Positions 22,480 through 33,652 of a DNA stretch of 64,000 nucleotides are shown here, in pieces. How positions within the stretch are numbered: position 1 is the stretch's first letter; each line of letters starts with the position of its first letter. The notes under the pieces are model-generated. The model saw only the letters and a program-made list of their open reading frames with translations. It was not told the DNA's origin and ran no database searches. This DNA is from Lucinisca nassula. Lineage: Eukaryota > Mollusca > Bivalvia > Lucinida > Lucinidae. The DNA lies in assembly GCA_963580285.1 (NCBI GenBank), contig OY757024.1, positions 118,607,203 to 118,671,202 of the forward strand. The letters are read 5' to 3'. Made by a program: the position numbers and the translations under genes.

Positions 22480-22682
22480 CTAGGATCAGGCTCATGGTCG
22501 GGATCAGGCTCTGGATCAGGGTCAGGTCAGCATCAAGCTCAGGGTCGGGATCAGGCGCAGGATCGAGATCAGCGTCAGGATCAAGCTCAGGATCAGGTTC
22601 AGGGTCAGGATCAGGTTCAGGATCGGGAGCAGGTTCAGGGTCGGGATCAGGCTCAGGGTCAGGTTCAAGCTCTGTGTAAGGA
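22480..22682 (+). repeat. Hexamer/12-mer minisatellite (ggatcaggctca)n
   Basis: About 200 bp of 'ggatcagg.tcaggatcagg.tc' units. Two overlapping open frames over it would give Gly-Ser or Gln-Asp polymers; they come from the repeat and are not supported as genes. Confidence 0.9.
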
Positions 22683-22685
22683 TCA

Positions 22686-23150
22686 GCTTTGGACTAAATT
22701 TGTGGACAAGTTCGCTTCAACCTCCTACTCCTAGCTAAGTCTTGAGGTTAAGGTTTAGTCTAAAATTGTGGCTGTGTTAGGTAAACTTATGTTAAGGTTA
22801 AGGCTAATTCTAACGTTGAGGTAAAGGCTTAGGCTAACTGTTGAATGAGGTTAAGGCTAAGTCTTGAGGTTTAAGGCTAAGTCTATGATTAAGGCTATGG
22901 CAGACTTAGAGTAGTTCGCAATAGATGTTTAACATCGTTCCCCATCTACGACATCTATTAAAAGTCTAGATTAAGTCTATGTCTTACTTTGAGGTTAAGG
23001 CTAAGTCTTCAAGTTTATGGCTAAGTCTTGAGATTAAAAGCTAAGTCATGAGGTTAAGGTTTAGTCTAAAATTGTGGCTATGTGTTAGGTAAACTTATGG
23101 TAAGGTTAAGGCTTATTCTAACGTTGCGGTAAAGGCTTAGGCTAACTGTT
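22686..23150 (+). repeat. Degenerate telomere-like minisatellite ('aggttaaggctaagtcttg')
   Basis: Repeats of 'ggttaaggctaagtcttga' with variation. A ~105-bp block at about 22738-22848 ('ggtttagtctaaaattgtgg...aggctaactgttga') is duplicated at about 23048-23150. The start (22686-22720) carries 'tttggac.aaatttgtggac', also found at 23760 and, reversed, in the subtelomeric spacers at 60270 and 60430. Confidence 0.75.
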
Positions 23151-23700
23151 GAGTTTTTTTATAACCATCTTTGTTTGATAGGAGATTCGATGACCCCGTC
23201 AGCACTATGTAGGTGATATCGGAGACGTAGATATATCGGCAATATTTCTTACATAGGTTGACGACGATTTTTCCTAAGATCTTTCTCTTTTCCGCTAATT
23301 CAAACATGGCTGTTGTCATATTATGTCAATAGAATGCTCATTAATCTAGGTAACAGCCTCTGATTGTCTAAAATGTACGGTACATAGACTGGCTCGACAT
23401 GATTACATAGTATGGCTTCAAAAACAACAGAAAAACATTACGCGAACAGTTCTTCAAAGAGATTTTAAACATATTTCCCCCATCTAATTGCTACTTCCAG
23501 TTACGCTTAAAATGACAATGGTGTACTAACGTCTGTTTTACATCCAACATAATTAAAAGTTTTCAAACACCTTCACATATATCAACGAACAGCCTATAAT
23601 GAAAACATACTTTCGAAGGCACAATTGCCATTAGCTCATTCACATCACGTGACTAAATGCCTGACTGCATGGAGTTGCAACTAGTTACAAGGTAGCAAAA
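23151..23700. other. Unassigned 550-bp AT-rich stretch
   Basis: No credible ORF, RNA gene or repeat seen. A 60-codon frame on the minus strand at 23137-23319 has no supporting feature. Confidence 0.4.
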
Positions 23701-23840
23701 ATTCCCTTCCATAACCATAAACCTAATCCTAACCTCTAACCCTAACCCTAACCCTAATCTTTGGACAAAATTTGTGGACAAATTCGTTTCAACCCCTACC
23801 CTAACCCTAACCCTAACCCCTAACCCTAACCCTAATTAGG
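23700..23840 (-). repeat. Inverted interstitial telomeric repeats with subtelomeric spacer
   Basis: (CCCTAA)n tracts at 23722-23758 and 23798-23838 flank 'tttggacaaaatttgtgg' and 'gtttcaaccc'. Reverse-complemented, this matches the spacer 'gggttgaaacgaggtttgtcc' repeated at 60276, 60427, 63052 and 63203. It is therefore a piece of subtelomere in reverse orientation, about 30 kb inward of the present terminal array. Confidence 0.85.
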
Positions 23841-24205
23841 GTCCTACTGCCAATTTCGAATTCCGTTAGCTTATATCTCTTGAATAACTTTTTTATTAGT
23901 GAATATATTTAGGGGGTCCCCATTCAAAAGTTGGAGCCTACTATCAGGGTTTTCATGTGCTTTATGTATTTTTGGGCTAGGATAAGGGATAAAAATGTTA
24001 TAGTGACATAAAAAAAAATTCACTGCCCAATTTTCGAAAAAAATGGCCCTTGTAAGCTTGTTTTTTGACGTTTGTATGCAAATTAAAGCGTGCAGGGTGG
24101 TAGCTTAACGTTCTACAATCTACCAAAGGGATTCCCCTAACCCTCCAGTAGTAAAAAAGTTGTTAGTTTGTCGAACTAAAAAATAGCCATCGGAAGAGAT
24201 GGCAA
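23841..24205. other. Unassigned 365-bp stretch
   Basis: Contains 'ggggtccccattcaaaagttgg' and A-rich runs. No gene or named repeat recognised. Confidence 0.35.
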
Positions 24206-25959
24206 ATCCCCCGACCAAAAGCCAATATGGCCTTCAGAAGATTGTTCACCACTAGAAAGTGCAACAGAATTAAAGCCGCAATATATCACAAAATTATTGC
24301 AGTTATTGCCATCACAAGATTATACTGTCAGGGGAGATAACTAAAAAACCAGGGCACTCAGAAATGTGGTTCTTGCGCATGACATGCCTGCTTAAGCTCA
24401 TGTATTTCTGTTCAAAGTACCATCAATATGTTTCAAAAGGTATTGGAGATATGGTGATCACAAGCTGGTCATACTGTTATATTGGAAGGGTAGATAACTC
24501 AAATACCACAGCACCAACACTTGTGGTTCTTGCACATGACAACCCTTCTGTACCTTGTATACAATTGTGCCAAGTTCCTTCAATATATCTCAAAGGGTGT
24601 TGGAGTTATGGCCATCACAAGGTTATATTGCCAGGGGAGATAACTAAAAAACCAGAGTACCCAGAGTTGTAATTCTTGAGCATGACACACCTGCTTAACC
24701 TCATGTACATCTTCATTAATTACCACAAATATGTCATAAAGGGTATTGTAGGTACGATGATCACAAGGTTGTCATACTGTTATATTGGAAGGGGAGATAA
24801 CTCAAATATCATGGCACCCAGAGTTGTGGTTCTTAGGCATGAAGCGCCGTCTCAACGTTGTATACAATTGTGCCAAGTACCATCAATATATCTCAAAGGG
24901 TATTGGAGTTATGGCCATCACAAGGTTATATTGTCCGAAGAGATAATTAAAAAACTAGGGCACCCAGAGTTGTGGTTCTTGCACGTGACACACCTGCTTA
25001 GTCCTTAACCTTGTGTACAACTGTACCAAGTATCATCAATATATCTCAAAGAGTGTTGGGAGATGTGGCCATCACAAGGTAGTGATTCTATATTATTGGA
25101 AAGGGAGATAACATAAAAACATGGCACCCAGAGTTGTGGTTCTTGTGCATGACACACCTTCTCGGCCTTGTGAACAACTGTGCCAGGTATCATCAATATA
25201 TCTTAAAGGGTATTGGAATTATGGTCATCACAAGGTTGTCATTCTATTTTATTGGAAGGGGAGATAACTCCAAAACCATGGCAACCAGAGATGTGGTTCT
25301 TGTGCATGACACGCCGTCTCAGCCTTGGGAACAACTGTGCCAGGTACCATCAATATATCTGAAAGGGTATTGGAGTTATGGCCATCACAAAGTAGTCATT
25401 CTATTTTATTATAAGGGGAGATAACTAAAAAAGTATGTCATCCAGAGTTCTGGTTCTTGTGCATGACACACCGGCTCAGCCTTGTGAACAATTGTGCCAA
25501 GAACCATCAATGAATCTCAAAGGGTATAGGAGTTATGGCCATCACAAGGTTGTCACTCTTATTTTATTGGAAGGGGAGATAACTCCAAAACCATGGCAAC
25601 CAGAGTTGTGGTTCTTGTGCATGACACGCCGTCTCAGCCTTGTGAACAACTGTGCCAGGTACCATCAATATATCTCAAAGGGTATTGGAGTTATGGCCAT
25701 CACAAAGTAGTCATTCTATTTTATTAAAAGGGGAGATAACTAAAAATGTATGGTATCCAGAGTTCTGGTTCTTGCGCATGACACGCCGTCTCGGCCTTGT
25801 GAACAATTGTGCCAATAACCATCAATGAATCTCAAAGGGTATAGGAGTTATGGCCATCACAAGGCTGCGTCTACGGACGGACGGACGGACGGACAGACGG
25901 ACGGACGGACGGACGCCAGGCTGATCGCTATATCCCCCGAACCTATTCGGTCGGGGGAT
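24206..25959 (+). mobile_element. 157-bp tandem element with 11-bp inverted ends and (GGAC)n tract
   Basis: Ten copies of a unit containing 'gtggttcttg.gcatgacac', 'caactgtgccaagtacc', 'tatctcaaagggtattgg', 'atggccatcacaagg' and 'ggaaggggagataac'; the 'gttctt' landmark recurs near 24367, 24524, 24667, 24824, 24972, 25133, 25292, 25450, 25605 and 25764, about every 157 bp. A (GGAC)n microsatellite follows at 25872-25914. ATCCCCCGACC (24206-24216) is inverted at 25949-25959. The long frames over it arise from the repeat. Similar unit-plus-GGAC arrangements are, as I recall, widespread in mollusc genomes. No transposase is present, so it would be nonautonomous. Confidence 0.75.
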
Positions 25960-26059
25960 AAAAAGTCATGTTCTGGGGTATGCACACAAGACCATATTAT
26001 CTTCCGAAAATTCATGAAAAAATCAACAAATTTCAAAGTCTTTTATTTTAGGGGTCTGA

Positions 26060-26956
26060 GTGAGCAAAATTTTACCAAAGGATAACGAATAGTATGACAC
26101 AGCTAAGTTATGAAACAGCAGAGTGATTATATAATATCAAGAGACCTACATGAGTAAAAGATAACGAAAGTGTTGCCCAACATATGACATTGGTACACTA
26201 TGAAACAGCATAAAGCTAAGTTATATGTGATGCAAGGTAACCAAGGTTATCGATATGCAACAAGATACTTTACTCAAAAGCAGTACTTAAGACCTACAAG
26301 TGGTGCTATAAGTGACGGATTACCAAAGGATTACCGATTCTTTGACACAGCTAAGATTTTTAACAGCAGATATAATTGATGGCTTACCTTAAGTTTACCA
26401 TAAATGTGACAAATGCCTACGATGTGATATGCTTACGCGATGGAATAACTGGATTTCCGAAGTATAACGAATATTTGCCTCAAAATACATTGCTGAAAAC
26501 TTATAAATGGGATCATTAGTGATAGATTACCAAACGATTGCCATAATATCTACACATATAATCTATCAAAAACAGTCAATAGGTTTGATTGATTACCTAC
26601 GTTACAAATACACTATCAAATATGCTAACGTGATGGACAAATTGGCCGATTACCAAAGTTTAACGGAATATCTGCCTCAAGACTAGTTCGAAAGGCTTAC
26701 GAATTATGAATTTGGTAATAGATTGCCAAAGGACTGTCATTGATTCCAGACAGATATACTATAACACAGCCGAAGCCTTTGCTAAATGTGATGGACTATA
26801 GAAGGTTTACTGTTTACTTGAAACATTTATCATTAAGTATACTAACGGGATGGAATAATTGGTACATAACCAATAGATAACCGAATTTTTTTCAAACCAT
26901 TGCTAAAGACCCATAAGGCGAACCATAAGTGATCCAAAGGTTTACCAGTGAATTAC
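26060..26956 (+). repeat. Satellite block B, first part (colinear with 240-975)
   Basis: Not just the same satellite but the same variant units in the same order as block A: 'gagacctacatgagtaaaa.ataacgaaag', then 'acagctaag.tttttaacag', then 'gcgatggaataactgg', then 'cagtcaatagg.ttgattgattacc'. It therefore arose by segmental duplication of block A, not by independent amplification. Interrupted by a PLE. Confidence 0.85.
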
Positions 26957-27965
26957 CAAACTTTAAGTTTTATCGCCGACACTATCAATTAATTTCAAAA
27001 TTTGGGGTTGGATTAAATAGACTTTTGCTACAGGGGATATCACAGCCTGAATTTTTCGGCGATATTATATATAAATTGAGAAAATTTAAAGGAAAACCTA
27101 ACTTTTCAGATCAGTTTCAGAAAATTATTAAACGTTACACACGCATTGGTACGATATAAATGCTATTCAACAGTCTGCATGCATTGTCCAATCACGGTCG
27201 GACATTATGCTTTCCTCCTTAATTGCACGCTGGTGGCTCATGGTTCAGACCCTATGATGGCTCAGACGTAAAGCTAATCTTTATTTGTTGGTCGGAGCCG
27301 GAACTTTTATGTCTGTTGCTTAGTCCAACGGGGTTCAACTGCTGGTTTTCTTTTGCTCCAGTTTTTTTCTGTGGCGTTGTGTTCAGTGGCGGATGTCTCA
27401 ACGCGTTTTACTGTCGAGTCCTCATCCTTGTGTCATGTTGACTTTAATTGTGATTTCTTTGTTTGCCGAGTTGGTACACTGATGAGTTAGAAAACCTTCA
27501 CGCGGACCGAACAAATACATGTTTGAACCACAGTAATAGTGAGGGTGATGGTTGGGATCCCGTAAAGTATACTTAAACCCACCAGTATTATTTAATGACC
27601 GTTCCAAGTCGGTGCTTTTGCTGTGGTTCCTTCCTGTTTTGTGCATGTATTTCTAATTCTTTCCCTAATAATACACGTTGTTTTATTAATGATTCCTATT
27701 CTTCCCACCTTTTTTTGTTGTTCCGTTTAGTTGCATTTGTACGTCCAAGTTCATGTTTGTCTTGTTGCTGATTCTTATTCTTTCTCCGTTATGTTTGTTA
27801 TTCATTTTGGGTTACGTTTGGGTATTCTGAGTCACCACCTGTTTGGGAAAGAGCTGCTGACTCGGTTTGGCGGTTGTCCGTTTAATTTATTGTTGACACT
27901 CAATGTTTCGATTTCTTTCCCTGGTGATGCTGTAAGGAGGATTTGGGATTTGATTGTATCAGTTG
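26957..27965 (+). pseudogene. Penelope-like element, C-terminal RT fragment and 3' region
   Basis: A frame from about 26957 to 27159 encodes 'FYRRHYQLISKFGVGLNRLL' and 'PEFFGDIIYKLRKF', homologous to the C-terminal part of the PLE at 39188-39454. Several stops follow, then a 3' region sharing 'ctgtcgagtcct', 'gatgagttag' and 'gaccgttccaag' with the other PLE. Its tail (27700-27965) differs from the T module, so it belongs to another subfamily. It is 5'-truncated and split satellite block B; block A has the corresponding site without it. Confidence 0.8.
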
Positions 27966-29304
27966 ACACAGAGGATTTATGGAGCAGCGGAAAGTGAGGA
28001 TAAAATGTATGGATTATCTTAACTTTATCATCATGATATTCTATGAAATAGGCTATTTTTACCCAAAAACCACTAGTATACCTTAAAGAGAGACCAAAAG
28101 TGATAAAGTACCAAAATATTGCCAAAACGTGACATACGACGACTATTAAACAGCTGAAAGCTATGATTTAAGTGATGGATTACCTAAGGTTTTCGACTTT
28201 TGAGAAACATAATCAGTTTGAAATATGCAAACAGGATATAATAATTGGTGGATAACCGAATATTTTAATCCAAACCAAAACTTAAGAACTACGAATGATT
28301 CCATAAGTGACAACAAAATAATGCAAATATTTTGACACCGATAAGCTATGAAACAGTCGAAAATGATGGTATAGTTAATGGATTTCCGTGGGTTTACCAT
28401 TGATAGACACATATAAACATACACATGGTGCCATTAATTCTGGATGAACAAATAATTACCAATATTGTGACATAGATAAGATATAGAACAGACGAAAGTG
28501 ATGCTACAATTATTGAATTACAATAAGTTTACGAGACCATTGATATGACACAGACACACTGTTAAATATGCTTACTTACTGGAATAATTGCCTGATAATT
28601 GCCCCAAACCATCACTAAAACATATAATGGGGGCAATAAGTATTACAAAGTTTACAAAAGGATTACCAAAATTATCAAACAGATTATCAATTTAACAGAT
28701 AGTGATGATAAGCATTATTTATTACATTATGTTTTCCATTTTTTGGCACAGATACACTACTGAATATGTTAAGTTATGGAATAATTGAAGTTTAACAAAA
28801 GTATACCGAATATCTGCCCCCAACACTATTACTTAAAGCCTACGAATGATGCCATCCTTGATTGATTACCACAGGTTTACATTTAATTCGACACCAATAA
28901 ACGTTAAAACAGCCAAGGCCTTTGTTATAAGTGATGAACTATATAAGAATAAATGGCGGATTACCAAAAGATAACCCTGATTTTTTTCTCGAACCATCGA
29001 TATAGACCTGCAAATTGCATCATAAGTGATGGATTACCAAAGGATTACCAGAGTATTACCAATTATTTTAGACAGGGGATCTATCGAACACCCGAATGTG
29101 TTGATAGATTTGATGGACTACCTTAAGTTTACCACTTATAAGGCACAAACAACACTATTAGATACGCTAAAGTGAAAGAACTATTGGCGGAGTGCCAAAT
29201 TAGTTCTGATATGTAATCCAAAAAAATAATTAAAGACCTAAAAGAAAGGTCATAAGTGAAGGATTACCGAACTATTACCGAAACTTTTACATAGGTACAC
29301 TATG
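27966..29304 (+). repeat. Satellite block B, second part (colinear with 985-2350)
   Basis: Continues the variant-by-variant match to block A ('ggagcagcggaaagtgagg', 'cagctgaaagctatgat', 'gccaaggcctttgttataag', 'ttgatagatttgatggactacc'). Confidence 0.85.
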
Positions 29305-29440
29305 AAAAGTAGAAGTAAAACAAAGATCAGGAATCGATACAATTAACTTAGACCACCCACAAAAGACACCAAAGGGAAAGAAACACAAACACAAAGCGAC
29401 CAGTCAATAATGGAAACCCCAACATAGGAAAAACCCGAAA
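29305..29440 (-). repeat. T module, minus copy
   Basis: 'aagtagaagtaaaacaaaga', 'gacaccaaagggaaagaaac' and 'agtcaataatggaaacccc'. It closes satellite block B as T closes block A at 2729. Confidence 0.8.
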
Positions 29441-29967
29441 TCTGGATAAAAAATGGATTACCAAAGGTTTACGATTTGCATGAAACATGTATATTATTTA
29501 AATGCAAACGGGATTTAATAAGTGGCGGATTACTAGGATAACCGGATACTTTACACACAACCAGAACCAAAGACCTAAACATTGTGCCATCATTGATGGA
29601 TAACCAAATGATTACCAAAGAAAACCAAACGTTTTGACGAACAGGATATATGGAATAGCCGATATTGGTGATAAACTTGATGGATTATTTAAGTTTAAAG
29701 TATATATTACACGTGCTACGTGTCAAATTATTAATAAATCCTTTAGTATTCTATCACTTATGGCATTAGTTTAGGTGTTTTCGAAAGGCTGTGCGTTCGG
29801 TAGCATTAATTAAGTGTGTCTGTGTCAAAAAACTATCAGCCTTTGGTAATCTATCAATAGGTGCATAGAATTAAGGTATTAAGTGATGGTTGTGTGTTTA
29901 TGAAATAGGTAATCCACCTCTTATTATATTACAGGCTTTCAGTAGTTTAAAGGTGTGTAATGAATGG
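29441..29967 (+). repeat. Residual satellite, decaying
   Basis: 'ggattaccaaaggtttacg', 'aatgcaaacgggatttaataag' and 'gtgccatcattgatgg' up to about 29700, then loss of periodicity. No gene. Confidence 0.6.
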
Positions 29968-30021
29968 TAAAATAGAAGTAAAGCATTGACCAGGAATCGG
30001 TATAATTGAATTAACCCTCCT
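29968..30021 (-). repeat. T module terminus, minus copy
   Basis: 'aaatagaagtaaagc', 'ccaggaatcggtataattg', 'ttaaccctcc'. Only the outer 50 bp are recognisable. Confidence 0.6.
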
Positions 30022-30313
30022 TTGTCAATCAATCATCCGCCCATCGGGCCTTGGAGAAATAGAAGGGTTGCACGATGCTTCCACGCAGAGTTGATACTGA
30101 CCGCACATGAGTACTGGTAATCTGCTTAGAAGGTCTAAGACTGCCCAGGTAAACTGCTTCGAGTCGGCCCGTCCATGCATGTAAACCCTATTGGTTTTAT
30201 TGGGCGGCAGGGATTGAGTCCCACAAAATTGGAAGCAATGTCTCCATATTGACCTAAATTGTGTTGACGGGGACGTTAAACCTCAACTCAAACAAACAAT
30301 TGTCAATCAATCA
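30022..30313 (+). mobile_element. SINE with 14-bp target duplication
   Basis: A 264-bp insert (30036-30299) between two copies of TTGTCAATCAATCA (30022-30035, 30300-30313). Conserved words: 'cgcagag', 'gagtactggtaa', 'gtcccacaaaattggaagc' and the 3' end 'tgttgacggggacgttaaac' followed by a CAAA-rich tail. Related copies lie at 34163, 44466, 50345-50985 and 53150. This is the only copy with clear target duplications, so it is probably the youngest. Confidence 0.85.
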
Positions 30314-32165
30314 ATCAACGTTGTCATCACATTCAGCTTTTTAAAGTGTTTCTGTTAGGATTCACCTTTACGTATTAAATTATGGTTCAGTGTCTAATAT
30401 TCGGTAATCCTTTGGCAATCCGCGACTTATTCCATCCATATTTGGGACTTTAGTTTTGTATATGCGTCAAAAACATGCAAAATAGGAGTGAGGCAAATGA
30501 TCAGAAATCCATACAGTTACCCCCTCTTCCAATCTGAGACACACGAGTGGAAAACCACGTACACGAAGTAAATAAAACATTAGACAATAAACCTATAGCG
30601 GACAAAAGGAGGATTATTATCACATAAAATGGTCAAACTGCTTTCCAGAATAAAATAAAAATATTAAAGCAATGCTTACATTCAAAATAAACCTCGACAG
30701 AACATTCGCCTTGGATTGTCATAAAAAAGTTATTTCACTTGGGAGGTGATATCTATTTTAAGCGTCTACAATTTTCGACTTCAGACATGTTTGTGTGTAA
30801 AATATCCGAAAATCCTTAGGTAAGCCACAACCTATGACAATCGATGATCCAGAATCGAAAAAAAAAAATACTTGCACCTCTCATCAGAGACACCTAAGGA
30901 AAGGAACAGAAACAAGAAGTAGCTAGACCCTAGTAGAAACCACAAAAGAGGAAAGCAAAAAAGTCGGTCACGTATGGAATTTTAGTAGAATTCTTATCAT
31001 TTACGGTATCTTATTCCGTCTTATGTTGATTTTATTCATGCATATGTATCAAAAGAATGAGACGCCTATGGTAATCCAACAATGATGACATCACTTTTAG
31101 GTTTCTAGTAAATGGTCCATGTCAAATATCCCCAAATTCTTTAATAAGCCTGTACTAATCACATCGCTTTAGTCAGTAACGTAGTTATTTATGCCATATA
31201 TATGATAAACCTTTGCTAATTCATTACTTATTCCATCTATTTTGGATTTTTATCAAGTATCAGTGTCAAATGGTCACTAAGCTTTCGGTAATCTATAATT
31301 TATTGCATCACGTTTAGGTGTTTATGAACGGTTCTGTGTTCGAAGACACGGTAATCTGCCACGTATTTTAATACATTTTGATTTTGGATATTTTATCTGG
31401 TTGAAATAAATTTTAAGCCTTTGGTAATCTTGTTGTATAAAGGCATACCTCTGTTAAAATGGTAATCTGCCTCTTTTAATTTAATGTTACGCTTTCTGGT
31501 TGTGCATATGTGTGAGAAAAAAATGATAAGCCTTTAGTAAGCCATCCCTTACGGAAAACATTAATTAACAATGTCTTATCATTTATTCCATATTTAAGCT
31601 ACAACAAAACCTAATGCGATCTAATTAGAGGTCGATTATTAATTTCTTAAACACAAAACGATTACTTAATACCTAATACATAATTGATATATTACCAAAG
31701 ACAAAGGATAAGTAATTATTTATAACAAACAAACTACCTAAAAGCCATTACCGGAGGTTTAACATAGTATCGTAAGAAAACACTTTAAAGTGAAGCAATA
31801 AGTGATGAACTTCAAAAGTATTACAAATAATTTGGCAAGCATCTGCAATAAAAAAAAGCGGAACGAATTGGATGGTGGATTACCAAGTAGGATTAGGCAT
31901 TTTCTAACCCTAACCCTAAGTTTCACCATTCATATGACACATCGACACTGTAAAATGGATTTATAAGATGGGATTAATTCGAAGATTACCAAAAGATACC
32001 TATCATTGTCAGTTTTTAAAGCGTTTCTTTAAACAGTCTTGTAAAATATGTAATCGACCAACACAAATGGTATCGACTAATGAGTATGTGCCTAATACTC
32101 GGTAATCCATAACGTATTTCATGTTTGGAATGTTAATCTTGCATATATATATCAAATGATCAAAA
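30314..32165 (-). repeat. Diverged T modules and AT-rich decayed satellite
   Basis: T-like ends occur at about 30484-30720 ('aataggagtgaggc', 'agacacacgagtgg', 'cctcgacagaacattcgcc') and about 30843-30980 ('gacacctaaggaaagg'). Between and after them, 'ggtaatcc' and 'ccaaaggat' words survive in no regular period. A short telomere-like 'ctaaccctaaccctaa' occurs at 31900. No coding region. Confidence 0.5.
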
Positions 32166-32743
32166 AATAGGAGTGAAAGAGATGCTCAGGAATCGAAAGA
32201 GTAACCCAGTTCCCATAAGAGACATCAACTGGAAAGAATTTCAAACAGGAAAACGCTAATAAAACATCACAAGCGGTAAACCAAACGGACATACTTGCCC
32301 ACAAAACAGCCAAACGGCTATCCAAAATAAGTTTTTAGTCAATGCATATGTCGTAGGCCAAATAGAAATTTAGCAAGAACCTATCTGGCTAGGTCAAATA
32401 GTAATTTTTGTTTGACCTAGCCAGAATCCGGATCTGGCAAAAATAGTTTGGCAAGATTCCCGATCAGGCTAAATTCTGTTTAGTCTAAATAAGAATTCCT
32501 TTTTGGCAAGGCCGATTCTTCATCTGGCTAAGATGTCAAAACTAAATAGGAATCTTGATTTGTGTTTGCATGAATGCTTTTGTAAACGATAGTGATTTAA
32601 CTTTGATACATAAACAATTAAGAGATTTTGATGATACAAAATTGACTTTGACTGTTTTGTTGGCAAGTAAGTCCGTTTGGTTTACCGCGTGTGATGTTTT
32701 TATTAGCGTTTTCATGTTTGTATTTCTTTCCAGTTGATGTCTC
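32166..32743. mobile_element. Foldback structure: 82-bp inverted T arms with internal hairpin
   Basis: A T-like end starts at 32166 ('aataggagtgaaagag'). Bases 32219-32300 ('gagacatcaactgg...acttgccc') are the reverse complement of 32662-32743 ('ggcaagtaagtcc...gatgtctc') over their whole 82 bp, with few mismatches. Between them CTGGCTAGGTCAAA (32385-32398) and its perfect complement (32411-32424) form a second hairpin, in a stretch rich in 'tggctaggtcaaat' words. Confidence 0.75.
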
Positions 32744-33338
32744 TAATCTAACGTTGTCGATGCGAGAAAATGACGTTACACCGTCTAACATCAAGGAAAT
32801 CGACTTGAGACGTCACAAATTCGTAGTTTTAATCACGTCACTCATCACGCTCTTCTAAGCCGTGATTTGTTGCAGAATAAAACACAGTTTTTTTCCACTG
32901 CCTATATAGGCACGCTGTGTTAGAATATACAGTAATCCTTAGGTAATCAGCAATTTAGTCCGTCATATTTGAATTATTTCTTAAATACTTCCGGAAACAA
33001 ATGTTGTGGACATTTGTTAGGGATCGCCTCACCGATTTGATTCATAGAGTATTAAATAATTGACATTTTCTTGAATGTCTCCATAAACCGTCTCAAAATG
33101 AGCTTATGATTTGTTTCATTGTAATTGGTGTTATAACAAATTTTGTCGAATGTCGGTATCGAGAGGGTTGACTGTAGATATACTTAATAGAAAATATGAT
33201 CCAGTGAATTTCAATTTAAACAAACAGCCATAAAATGACAGCGGCCATTTGTTTCACAATGTGCCATAGTTTGCTTTCAAATGCTAACCTAATGTTGTAC
33301 TGCAATCTTCCGTTCTTGTTATTACATGTGAAGATAGT
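32744..33338. other. Unassigned stretch
   Basis: AT-rich. 'gtcggtatcgagagggttgactgta' at about 33148-33176 resembles one terminus of a Tc1/pogo-type element, but I found no partner end. Nothing else supported. Confidence 0.35.
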
Positions 33339-33652
33339 TCAGGTAAGTAATGCATCGAGCCTATACTCGACCTCATTTATTGCTTGAAGTAAGTCTTTGA
33401 ATGTGTGTAGATAAAGTTTCATTTTTTCTTCCTTTGACTCGGCCGCCTGGTCTATTTGACCAATATGTTCAAATAGAAAGCTCTTTAGGTGACAGTCGGA
33501 CGGACAGGGTTGTTCCATTTGTTCGTCTGTTTCGGAATCAGACTGTTCCGGGGACTTGTGTCCCTTCATGAAAATAAGTTCCATTTCATCACTTACGTCC
33601 ATTGCTGATTTCAGACAGTCCTCAACCAAGCAGAAGACGAAGTCTTTGTCAT
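33339..33652 (-). CDS. Probable terminal exon of an unidentified host-type gene
   Basis: A 3' splice site with a pyrimidine-rich tract ('ttcaactgttgttgtaattacag') ends at 33653 on the minus strand. The following frame reads DKDFVFCLVEDCLKSAMDVS and is open for about 103 codons to a stop at 33339. The protein is acidic and Ser/Glu-rich in the middle (KSPEQSDSETDEQMEQ), with an amphipathic helix near the end (KLYLHTFKDLLQAINEVEYR). The upstream exon would lie above 33652 but I cannot place it. I do not recognise the family. Balanced composition and the acceptor set it apart from the repeat-derived ORFs nearby. Confidence 0.5.

Noticed and set aside
22417..22734. Gly-Ser and Gln-Asp polymer frames
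   Set aside because: Products of the ggatcagg minisatellite in two frames at once; no flanking coding signal.
23700..23840. Active telomere at this point
   Set aside because: The tracts are short, flanked on both sides by unique DNA and in the opposite orientation to the terminal array; interstitial relic is the better reading.
24364..26085. Series of 60-110 codon frames on plus strand
   Set aside because: They repeat with the 157-bp tandem unit and include the GGAC tract, so they are repeat by-products.
33120..33176. Tc1/pogo-type terminal sequence ('gtcaaccctctcgataccgac' on minus)
   Set aside because: Only one end found, no transposase and no clear TA duplication pair.
33328..33345. Plus-strand donor CAG|GTAAGT at 33338
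   Set aside because: A perfect donor sequence, but no open plus-strand exon leads into it, and it overlaps the end of the minus-strand frame. Probably coincidence.
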